10,637 bases of DNA from Acidimicrobiaceae bacterium (GTDB lineage Bacteria > Actinomycetota > Acidimicrobiia > Acidimicrobiales > Palsa-688). A program made the position numbers and the translations under genes. This document shows, one piece after another, positions 1-5,235 of this stretch. Where the stretch lies: positions 1 to 10,637 of the forward strand of contig DAHWQF010000076.1 in NCBI GenBank assembly GCA_027334785.1. The letters are read 5' to 3'. A model generated the notes under the pieces. It searched no databases. It had not been told where the DNA came from and saw only the letters and a program-made list of their open reading frames with translations. The stretch's first letter is position 1, and every line of letters starts with the position of its first letter.

Positions 1-84
1 GTCTCACCCGAAGAAGCGGCCCAGGCGATCATGGTGCACCTCCAGACCGAGGGCTACCTCGGCGCGCGCCAAAACAACCGCTAG
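1..84 (+). CDS. C-terminal end of a gene, possibly adenylylsulfate kinase (partial)
   Basis: Only the last 27 codons are in the window, read in the first frame to a TAG stop at 82-84. The peptide begins VSPEEAAQAIMVHLQTEGYL and ends in a basic tail, GARQNNR. A proline-glutamate start followed by an amphipathic helix and a closing 'L-x-x-x-G-Y-L' resembles the C-terminus of adenylylsulfate kinase (CysC), or of ATP sulfurylase/APS kinase fusions, which phosphorylate adenylyl sulfate to PAPS. This rests on a short tail and on my memory of the family, so it is tentative. A GC-rich hairpin follows directly, suggesting that the transcription unit ends here. The next gene on this strand has its own promoter. 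Confidence 0.4.
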   Translation, partial: VSPEEAAQAIMVHLQTEGYLGARQNNR

Positions 85-98
85 CCGTTGGTGGGACC

Positions 99-128
99 CC
101 CGCCGGCCGGGCGCGCCCGGCAGGCGGG
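99..128 (+). terminator. GC-rich hairpin after the upstream gene, likely terminator
   Basis: A perfect 16-bp palindrome (106-121, GCCGGGCGCGCCCGGC) is extended after one mismatch by six more pairs (99-104 with 123-128). It begins 15 nt after the TAG stop. There is no U-tract after it, as is common for terminators in high-GC actinobacteria. A purely structural role or a protein-binding site cannot be excluded. Confidence 0.4.
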
Positions 129-143
129 AGTTGCCCTTGCCAG

Positions 144-149
144 TACGTT
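144..149 (+). promoter_or_regulatory. -10 element of a leaderless promoter
   Basis: TACGTT fits the actinobacterial -10 pattern TANNNT. Its last base is exactly seven positions before the GTG start codon at 156, so transcription starting at +1 would begin on the start codon itself. No Shine-Dalgarno sequence lies close to that GTG, which agrees with leaderless translation. No clear -35 hexamer is visible. Confidence 0.4.
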
Positions 150-155
150 GGCCGG

Positions 156-233
156 GTGTCGGCCCCGACCCTAAGCCGCCGTCGGTTGCTCCAAGCGGGG
201 GCGGCGCTGGCTGGCCTTTGCGGGCGCGCTAGC
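156..233 (+). pseudogene. Tat-exported protein gene, cut after its signal peptide by the IS
   Basis: From a GTG start the frame reads MSAPTLSRRRLLQAGAALAG and then LCGR. Residues 7-13 (SRRRLLQ) match the twin-arginine consensus S-R-R-x-F/L-L-K, and a short hydrophobic helix follows (residues 14-21). Such a signal sends a folded, often cofactor-bound, protein across the membrane by the Tat pathway. Cys22 is preceded by AGL, which is not a normal lipobox, so a lipoprotein is not clearly indicated. The frame then enters the insertion sequence at about 228 and has no sensible continuation. The plus strand beyond the IS is antisense to a sensor kinase and does not hold the rest of the gene. The mature protein is therefore unknown and the gene is almost certainly dead. 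Confidence 0.55.
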
Positions 234-250
234 CCCGTTTTCCGCACCGT
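228..250 (+). repeat. Terminal inverted repeat of the IS (transposase 3' side)
   Basis: These 23 bases are the exact reverse complement of 2225-2247. The core is CCCGTTTTCCGCACCGT (234-250) and the outer part is GCTAGC. Similarity stops abruptly on the inner side (T-rich here, AAGGAACC at the other end) and after the first base outward, which fixes the repeat length. Confidence 0.85.
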
Positions 251-257
251 TTTTTGG

Positions 258-2027
258 TTAGTCCTCTGCCCTCTCGGGCCAGGGAAGGGGGATGTCGAGC
301 AGGGCAAGGATGAGCCGCTGGACTTGGCTGAGTTGGTCGAGGACGAGCCCGTTCGCGCCGTAGGTGACCTCGAGCCCGTCGAATGCAGTGAGCGCAGCAC
401 GGGCGGTCGGTTTGGCTGCTCTGCCTTCTGGGAGGATCCCTGGCAAGGTTTCCCCCTCGCCGAGAGCGGCTCGTAGCTCGGCTTCGATCAGCCCGAAGAT
501 AAGTAGTGCGATGCCGACCACGGCGACAAGCGCCTCGATGCGGGCATCGTTGTGCAAGAACACCGGCCGGACCCGGAGGGTCTGCTTCAGGTCCCGGTGG
601 CGCTGTTCGACGACCCACTGGTCCTTGTAGATCTTGAGCACTTCCAGTGCCGACAGCCGTCGGTGGTCTCGAGCAGGGAGGTTGGTCGCCAGGGCGTAGA
701 GGCCGTCGAGCTCGCCGGCTTTCGCAACCGCCTCGTCGTTGCGGGACCAACTGATGGTCGGCTTGCCGTCTTGCTCGCCGGTCTCGACGGTCATGAGGCC
801 GGCCACCTTGTCCGACAAGATCACCGCCACCCTGTCGTCGACCTGCTTCTTGGTCTTGTAGTAGTGCCCGCCGAGCCCGTTGCGTACCCGGGAGAGGGCT
901 GCCTCTGCTTTCTCGAGGGCCCTCTCGCGGGCGTCTTGCACCGAAGCCTCTTCCTCGGAGGACCAGATGTAGACGACATGGAGGTCGTGGGGCTTGCCGT
1001 GCTCGTCGGTGACTGGGAAGGGGCGGAGCAGCCCTTTCCATACAGTGCGGTCCTTTTTCGCCAGGCGCTGCTCGCGTTGTGAGCAGTACGCCAGGCGCCT
1101 GAGCGTCCCGAGCCCGCCGGGCACGTCTTTTACGAAGCGCTCCGCCCAGCCGGTGTCGGCGCGAAGCGGCACGACGAAGCCGACCTTGGCGCTGTCCAAG
1201 GTGCAGAGGTTCTCTAGGTAGCCGAGCCCCGAGTCCGCCACGACGACGAGCCCAGGCGGCAGCGAGCGCGCCAATGTCTCGACCGCCTCCATGAACGCCG
1301 GCAGTTCGCTCTCGGCCCCTTGGTGGGGGCGGAAGTACACCGGGACACCCGAGCGGGTCGAAGCCTGCAGGGTCTTCACCTGGCGCTTGATCGTCCGCTC
1401 TGCTGACCAGCCCTTCTTCACCAGGGCCGAGGCTTCGTAGGAACCGGCGAAACGCACCGCCGTCAAGTCGAGGTGCAGGCGGGAGGCGTCGAGCTTGCAG
1501 CGCTTTATGGCTTGCAGCAAGAGCTTCGCCCGTAGCTCCTCTGCTTTCGGGGCGACCGCTTCCAGGGCGCGCCCCAAGCGGTCGTCGTTCAACAGGCCCG
1601 CAGGCACGCCGAGCAGTTCGGCGAGCGCCGCCGAGGAAGCCCAAGACGCCACGTCATATAGAGGTGAAGGACCACAAAGCCGGTTGGCGACGAGCGCGGC
1701 CACCACCTCGCCGTGGGTGAGGAAAGCCCGTCCCCTCATCGGGGCGACCTCGTCGACCAGGCCTACCAGGCCGAGGCGTCCCAAGTAGTGGGCGACGACG
1801 AGCAGCGGGCCGACGTCGCGGCGGGTGCCGGACGGCGGAGGGTCGAGGCGGGCAAAAGAGGCGGCGAGCTGTTCGAGTTGGCCCGACGCTTTCAGCTCGT
1901 CCTCCCGCCCCAGGGTGTGCACCAACCGTTGGCGGACCTGGCCGGCCTCGTTGCGGTAGGCCTCGACAAGGCGCAGGTAGACGTAGTCCCGCTCTCCTTT
2001 GCGCACCCTGTGCCTTTTCACGTACAT
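258..2027 (-). CDS. IS1634-family DDE transposase
   Basis: This 589-residue protein is expected to cut and join the ends of its own element by RNase H-like DDE chemistry. The N-terminus (MYVKRHRVRKGERDYVYLRL) and the following 'VEAYRNEAGQVRQRLVHTLG' block are typical of IS1634-type transposases. Likely catalytic residues are Asp187 (LHLDLTAV), Asp265 (VVVADSGLGY) and Glu474 (WVVEQRHRDLKQ). The roughly 209-residue gap between the second Asp and the Glu matches the beta-rich insertion of the IS4/IS1634 group. The motif DGLYALATNL (441-450) just before the Glu region is also characteristic. A hydrophobic segment at 499-515 follows. Length is normal for the family and no frameshift or stop is seen, so the enzyme is probably active. 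ATG is chosen as start; GGGAG lies about 9 nt upstream. Confidence 0.93.
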   Translation of the reverse strand: MYVKRHRVRKGERDYVYLRLVEAYRNEAGQVRQRLVHTLGREDELKASGQLEQLAASFARLDPPPSGTRRDVGPLLVVAHYLGRLGLVGLVDEVAPMRGRAFLTHGEVVAALVANRLCGPSPLYDVASWASSAALAELLGVPAGLLNDDRLGRALEAVAPKAEELRAKLLLQAIKRCKLDASRLHLDLTAVRFAGSYEASALVKKGWSAERTIKRQVKTLQASTRSGVPVYFRPHQGAESELPAFMEAVETLARSLPPGLVVVADSGLGYLENLCTLDSAKVGFVVPLRADTGWAERFVKDVPGGLGTLRRLAYCSQREQRLAKKDRTVWKGLLRPFPVTDEHGKPHDLHVVYIWSSEEEASVQDARERALEKAEAALSRVRNGLGGHYYKTKKQVDDRVAVILSDKVAGLMTVETGEQDGKPTISWSRNDEAVAKAGELDGLYALATNLPARDHRRLSALEVLKIYKDQWVVEQRHRDLKQTLRVRPVFLHNDARIEALVAVVGIALLIFGLIEAELRAALGEGETLPGILPEGRAAKPTARAALTAFDGLEVTYGANGLVLDQLSQVQRLILALLDIPLPWPERAED

Positions 2028-2047
2028 GCTCGTCCGCTCCCTGATTC

Positions 2048-2138
2048 GTTGGCCCTACACTAGCTCCATCTAATCGGGATTGCAAGGACGTAATTACGCC
2101 ACTGGAATCAAAGCCAGCGGGTCAGAGTTGGCCCTACA
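2048..2138 (-). repeat. Pair of 12-bp direct repeats in the transposase leader
   Basis: GTTGGCCCTACA occurs at 2048-2059 and again at 2127-2138, 79 bp apart, both inside the IS between the right end and the transposase. The first copy overlaps the predicted -10 box and transcription start. The second is part of a small inverted repeat (AGTTG...CAACT, 2126-2141). They could bind the transposase for self-repression or end recognition; this is inference only. Confidence 0.5.
2057..2085 (-). promoter_or_regulatory. Promoter of the transposase gene
   Basis: Read on the minus strand, a -35-like TTGCAA (2085-2080) is separated by exactly 17 bp from a -10-like TAGTGT (2062-2057). Transcription would start near 2050, giving a short leader before the ATG at 2027. 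Both hexamers are acceptable sigma-A-type matches, and the 17-bp spacing is the usual optimum. Confidence 0.55.
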
Positions 2139-2224
2139 ACTGGCCCCGGCGCCCCGTGCTCTTCAGCTCGATGACCAGCAGTTACGGACCATCCAAGCCC
2201 GCGGACGAGGGGGCATGGTTCCTT

Positions 2225-2247
2225 ACGGTGCGGAAAACGGGGCTAGC
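2225..2247 (+). repeat. Terminal inverted repeat of the IS (transposase 5' side)
   Basis: These bases are the exact reverse complement of 228-250, reading ACGGTGCGGAAAACGGG and then GCTAGC. The reading frame of the neighbouring sensor kinase enters this repeat and stops at a TAA at 2223-2225, giving the foreign tail LAPFSAP. Confidence 0.85.
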
Positions 2248-2903
2248 CCCTCAATGTCCCTGGCGGCGAGCGGCCTCGCCAAGGCACCTTGCTCGCCCGC
2301 AGCGCCAAGGGCGGCTATCCCCGCGACAGCCACCGAGGCAACCGCCACGACGGGCACGACGAGGCCACAAATAAAGCACGCCGCCGCCAGGCTGACCGCG
2401 AACGGTGACCCGACCCCCCCCGTGGCAGCGACGACCGCCACACAAACAGCTAGCTCCACCAAGCCGCTCGCAAGCTTTGCTCCCCCTCGCGACTTTCCCT
2501 CCCGGGTGGCCGAACCGGGCTCGAGAGGCCACACGGTGCGGGCGATGGCAAGCACCACGAGGACCGCCGCCGCCACGACGTCTGTCCGGTCGGGCGTCCC
2601 GAGCCCAGCGGCGGCCAGGGAAAGTGCAATGGCCACCCAGCGAAGCGCTACCACGAGCTCCTTCATGCCCCAGCTGTTACCACCCAAGACGGTGCGGGGA
2701 CTGGCCCAAGAAGCGGGGGGCCGCTCGACCACTCCTCGCAGGCCGGCGACGCCCCTCGGGGCAGGAACGCCTTCACCGAGCCCCTCAGGAGGGTGCATCA
2801 GCTCAGCCCCAGAGCTGGGCCCCAACGCGCTGGTTGGCGCCGCCGCCTCGGCCGCGGGCCTAGCGGTCTGAAGCCCCCGGGTCGTCAACTGTCGCTCCGT
2901 CAC
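2248..2903 (-). pseudogene. Sensor histidine kinase, membrane half only, cut by the IS
   Basis: The frame starts at a GTG (2903-2901) that overlaps the stop of the upstream regulator by 4 nt (GTGA). It runs to DIEG at the IS edge, then to a stop inside the IS. Residues 81-200 hold about five or six hydrophobic helices, including 'ALRWVAIALSLAAAGLG' and 'LVELAVCVAVVAATGGVGSPF'. The TGGxGSPF element and coupling to a LuxR-type regulator suggest a NarL/DegS-type sensor kinase. No dimerisation/phosphoacceptor (HisKA_3) or ATPase domain is left, so it cannot signal. The first 79 residues are Pro/Ala/Gly-rich. An internal ATG at 2666 (MKELVVALRW), right before the first helix, is an equally good start. 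The missing kinase half is not found across the IS. Confidence 0.65.
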
Positions 2904-3172
2904 ATGCCGACAGCCAACCGGTCCGGCTCGTCAGGCGAGCCAGTTCCTCGTTCCCCGTTCCAGCCGCTCCGGTACGCGAGGACAACCGCCCCCAGCTGCG
3001 AGCTCACGCCCAGCTTGACGAGGATCGAACGGATCTGGCTACGTACGGTAGGCAGCGACACGAATGACTGGCGCGAGATGTCGCGTGCCGTCTCCCCGCG
3101 CATCAGGGCGGAGAGCACCTGCCGCTCCCTGCGGCTCAAGCGCTCAAACTGGTCATGGTCACTATTTGCCAT
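2900..3172 (-). CDS. LuxR-type DNA-binding protein without receiver domain
   Basis: This 90-residue protein is almost entirely a LuxR/GerE helix-turn-helix domain (residues 12-71). Residues 12-19 (LSRRERQV) form the first helix, and the recognition region is VSLPTVRSQIRSILVKLGVS (38-57), where the SLPTVRSQIR variant replaces the common KTVxNHxxxI. Residues 72-90 are a polar tail. There is no receiver, PAS or autoinducer domain, so it binds DNA without a phosphorylation site of its own. The start is well supported: ATG at 3172 with a perfect TAAGGAGGT six bases upstream. It is followed by the sensor kinase with a 4-nt overlap, implying co-translation and a functional pair. With the kinase now truncated, the protein may act constitutively or have lost its role. 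Confidence 0.85.
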   Translation of the reverse strand: MANSDHDQFERLSRRERQVLSALMRGETARDISRQSFVSLPTVRSQIRSILVKLGVSSQLGAVVLAYRSGWNGERGTGSPDEPDRLAVGM

Positions 3173-3178
3173 GGCCGG

Positions 3179-3187
3179 ACCTCCTTA
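3179..3187 (-). promoter_or_regulatory. Shine-Dalgarno site of the 90-aa LuxR-type gene
   Basis: On the minus strand TAAGGAGGT is a full match to the anti-Shine-Dalgarno end of 16S rRNA, with a 6-nt spacer to the ATG. It decides the start at 3172 and argues against longer upstream readings. Confidence 0.8.
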
Positions 3188-3677
3188 GCCCAATGGGCGC
3201 GTTAGCAACCTTCTCCCGGGCCCTCGGCACCGAGGTATACGGAACCTGCGCTCCAAATGCCCAGCCGGAGATGACCCAATATCCGGGTGAAAATCCTTTG
3301 GAACCTTCGAGCCTTGAAGCCTTAGCGAGACCGTTTTCCAACTCTGCGCGGACAAGGTAACTTCCCGCCCCCCTTCGCGCCATAGGCTCTTTGGCCCATT
3401 GTTGGCCGGGTCCTGCCCCGCACCCGGGCCGCTGACGTGGACAGCGGCCTGCGAGGGGCGCGTGCCTAGCCCAGAGGTGTACTCTTAGATCGGCTAACTT
3501 TTGGCCACTTCACGTGGCTGCCAACAGCGCTGTCAGCGCACGGCGAACCCCGCTCTGCGCGTGTAGTAAAGCGACGGCCGCTGAAAGTGAGGACCTACCG
3601 CTCACGTGCACCACCAGCGCCCGCCGGCAAGCACCGAGATATACATTACGCGCATTTGGGTCTTCCTGGCCTTTTCC
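3188..3677. other. Divergent intergenic region between two LuxR-type genes
   Basis: About 490 bp lie between the two divergent regulators, and no convincing gene is seen. On the plus strand TATACAT at 3640-3646 could be a -10 box for the gene at 3690, but no -35 partner is visible at 17 bp. An interrupted inverted repeat (TTGGC...GCCAA with inner CCAC/GTGG, 3503-3526) is a possible operator for one or both regulators. On the minus strand an AT-richer patch (about 3260-3350) interrupts the otherwise high GC content and may contain the other promoter. Confidence 0.4.
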
Positions 3678-3689
3678 GAGGAGGCACTG

Positions 3690-4292
3690 ATGAAGTCCGC
3701 TATGGGGCAACACACCTGGCTCGCAGGTGCCCTTTGTCGTCTCGAGGCAGCCGGCTTGTCTGTCGTAGGGGTAACTACGGGAGCTCCCTCGGGCCATCAT
3801 GCTTGTTCGGCGCGCAGGGACCCTTTGAGGCCACCCCGCTCAAGCCATGACCGAGTGACCTTCGTCCTGGTTGCGACTGTAGCCGACGCCCAAGCGGTAC
3901 GCACCGCCATCTTAGGAACGGGCCTCAGGACCCTCCCGAAGCTCGAGCCACCCTCCTTCGGCCGCCACGCTTCGGCTGAGGAGGCATGGCTCACCAAAGA
4001 CCTCGCCCCTCGGGCCTCGGTCGACAACGGCTCGTCACCTGTAGCGGTCAAGCTCGCCGGCGACGCTCACGTCTCCCCAGTCCGGGACAGCGGGCAACTG
4101 AGCGCCCGAGAGACGGAAGTGCTGCACCTGTTCGCGCACGGGGCGCTTCCGTCGCAGGTAGCCCAGCAACTCTACGTGAGCCCCAAGACGGTGAAGAACC
4201 ACCTCTCTCATATCTATGCCAAGCTCGGCGTCGCCAACCGCACTCAGGCCGTCGCGGTTGCCATAAGGCTGGGGATCGTGACGATCGCCTGA
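3690..4292 (+). CDS. LuxR/NarL-type transcriptional regulator with no recognisable receiver
   Basis: The 200-residue protein has a clear LuxR-type helix-turn-helix at its C-terminus (136-199). LSARETEVL is the first helix and VSPKTVKNHLSHIYAKLGV is the classic recognition region. Residues 1-135 match no domain I recognise. Residues 57-90 (VTFVLVATVADAQAVRTAIL...) form one strand-helix unit that might be a remnant of a receiver fold, but no acidic pocket, phosphorylatable Asp or conserved Lys can be identified. ATG 3690 is chosen because GAGGAGG (3678-3684) sits 5 nt upstream. A GTG at 3606 in the same frame has no such site. It is divergent from the other HTH protein and near an intergenic inverted repeat, so mutual or autoregulation is plausible. 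I know of no specific target. Confidence 0.8.
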   Translation: MKSAMGQHTWLAGALCRLEAAGLSVVGVTTGAPSGHHACSARRDPLRPPRSSHDRVTFVLVATVADAQAVRTAILGTGLRTLPKLEPPSFGRHASAEEAWLTKDLAPRASVDNGSSPVAVKLAGDAHVSPVRDSGQLSARETEVLHLFAHGALPSQVAQQLYVSPKTVKNHLSHIYAKLGVANRTQAVAVAIRLGIVTIA

Positions 4293-4694
4293 CCCCGTGC
4301 CGTCCTTACCGTTGACAACGAGCGTCTGGTTTCGTCGAGGGCGCCACCGAGACGGGAAGGCAAAACCGCAAAACAGTGCCGGCCCACCACCGATCCAAGT
4401 TTGCTCCTCGGCAGACTCGCTACTGAGACCTCACGCTTCATGGGCCGCCCTCAGGGCGGGCCCGGACGACCTCGTTGACGCCAGCCGGGGACGGCCGAAG
4501 CCTCTCCGGCGACCCAAGAAGAACTCGAGCGGGACGAAGCAGCCCGGCCGGGCTCTGCCCAGCTGAGCGCCACTCGCGGCCCGGGAGGCGCTCACGTACG
4601 CCTGCGCCAGAACGCTGAATCGCACCCTTTTGGCCAAGGCCGGGGTGCGATGGTCCCGCCCTACCAACCCTGACCAGGGCCGCCTTCACACAAA
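4293..4694. other. Gene-poor stretch with two hairpins
   Basis: About 400 bp hold no convincing gene; short open frames on both strands lack ribosome sites and recognisable composition. Two structures stand out. One is a GC hairpin at 4442-4463 (GGGCC GCCC TCA GGGC GGGCCC), about 150 nt after the upstream stop. The other is a perfect 8-bp inverted repeat at 4620-4627/4643-4650 (TCGCACCC...GGGTGCGA) whose 15-nt loop contains the palindrome TTGGCCAA. Either could terminate transcription, from the regulator on the plus strand or from the tRNA on the minus strand. Neither has a U-tract. Confidence 0.4.
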
Positions 4695-4737
4695 AACGAG
4701 TGAGGTCTTCACATTTAGATGAGTCAGGTTGTCACAC
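4695..4737. repeat. Imperfect 18-bp direct repeats beside the tRNA gene
   Basis: ACGAGTGAGGTCTTCACA (4695-4712) and ATGAGTCAGGTTGTCACA (4720-4737) agree at 14 of 18 positions with a 25-bp period. The first also forms a 9-bp inverted match (GTGAGGTCT) with AGACCTCAC at 4771-4779, right at the tRNA 3' end. These may be operator-like half sites or remnants of integration next to a tRNA; the role is unknown. Confidence 0.4.
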
Positions 4738-4756
4738 CCAAATGCAAAGACGGTTG

Positions 4757-4777
4757 GAGGTCAAACGTACAGACCTC
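4757..4777 (-). terminator. Possible tRNA terminator hairpin
   Basis: Just after the tRNA 3' end on the minus strand, GAGGTC and GACCTC form a 6-bp stem with a 9-nt loop. The following bases (CAACCGTCTTTGCATTT) are only moderately T-rich, so this is a weak call. Confidence 0.3.
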
Positions 4778-4782
4778 ACGAG

Positions 4783-4865
4783 TGGGCGCGGAGGGACTTG
4801 AACCCTCACGGCCTTGCGGCCAATGGATTTTGAGTCCACCGTGTCTGCCATTCCACCACGCGCCC
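4783..4865 (-). tRNA. tRNA-Leu (anticodon CAA)
   Basis: The 83-nt minus-strand sequence folds as a class II tRNA. The acceptor stem is GGGCGCG/CGCGCCC (4859-4865 with 4784-4790). The D region is TGGTGGAATGGCAGACAC. The anticodon stem GTGGA/TCCAT encloses the loop CTCAAAA, giving anticodon CAA, which reads the leucine codon UUG. A long variable arm GGCC-GCAA-GGCC follows, then T stem GAGGG/CCCTC with TTCAAGT loop, and discriminator A at 4783, as expected for leucine. The CCA end is not encoded, so it must be added enzymatically. Confidence 0.96.
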
Positions 4866-5223
4866 TAGCTGAAGTTTTAGCCCCCGCAACCCCGGGAAAG
4901 GCCCTAATTGTCACCGCTTGCCCTAGTTCCACCCTGAACCTAGCACTGGCAGCTGCGAGGGGGTAGCCCTGCCGCAGCTGGGCAGCAACCGGACGAAGGG
5001 TACCGGATCGATCAGGGAACGTTCGGCGGGTCATTCCGAGCTCCGATATTAGGACAAGGCGACGAAGCCGCCGGCCGTACGGACCTTCATGCGCCGCGCG
5101 CCGAGCGTGGCGATGGCACCCGGGCCGGCCGCCCAGCGCTGGCTGTCACTTGCGGCACTCGTTGCCGACGTTGAGCTTGGCCCGTAGGAGCTCCCGGTAC
5201 CAGCCTCACGTTGCCTTCCGCCA
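4866..5223. other. Intergenic region between tRNA-Leu and the ATP-grasp-like gene
   Basis: No gene is supported in these roughly 360 bp. The motif CTAGGGC or TTAGGGC appears three times on the minus strand (around 4862-4868, 4900-4906 and 4920-4926), just upstream of the tRNA, and could contain its promoter. No clear -35/-10 pair was found. Confidence 0.35.
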
Positions 5224-5229
5224 TATGAT
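5224..5229 (+). promoter_or_regulatory. -10 box of a leaderless promoter
   Basis: TATGAT is a near-consensus -10 hexamer. Its last T is exactly at -7 relative to the G of the GTG start codon at 5236. There is no Shine-Dalgarno sequence between them, so the mRNA probably starts with the start codon. No good -35 hexamer is present at 16-18 bp. Confidence 0.6.
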
Positions 5230-5235
5230 CCACGC

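Larger units (their letters stand above)
228..2247 (-). mobile_element. IS1634-family insertion sequence, apparently complete
   Basis: The element is about 2,020 bp long. It carries one intact transposase gene on the minus strand and is bounded by perfect 23-bp inverted repeats at 228-250 and 2225-2247. The transposase stop codon (258-260) lies only 7 bp inside the left repeat. The transposase start is about 200 bp inside the right repeat, leaving a promoter region. The outermost six bases of each repeat are GCTAGC, itself a palindrome. They could be part of the inverted repeat or a 6-bp target duplication that looks inverted by chance, so the outer boundary is uncertain by six bases (228 or 234; 2241 or 2247). 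The genes on the two sides are different and both truncated. Confidence 0.85.

Noticed and set aside
228..2247. GCTAGC on both sides of the IS as a simple 6-bp target duplication
   Set aside because: The flanking sequences belong to two different truncated genes, so a target duplication from one insertion is not expected. GCTAGC is a palindrome and fits equally well as the outer part of the inverted repeats. Kept only as a boundary uncertainty.
2080..2871. Long plus-strand open frame (263 aa)
   Set aside because: It crosses the IS end and is antisense to the hydrophobic sensor kinase frame. Its Ala/Thr/Pro-rich composition is the usual mirror of membrane helices.
3162..3383. 73-aa minus-strand frame overlapping the start of the small LuxR-type gene
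   Set aside because: It has no ribosome site or recognisable motif, and it covers the perfect Shine-Dalgarno site of the LuxR-type gene. Better read as leader sequence.
4431..4689. Two overlapping short minus-strand frames in the stretch before the tRNA
   Set aside because: Arg/Ala/Gly-rich composition, no ribosome site, and they run through two hairpins.
4732..5034. 100-aa minus-strand frame containing MADTVDSKSI
   Set aside because: This peptide is the translation of the tRNA-Leu gene, a frequent false protein call.
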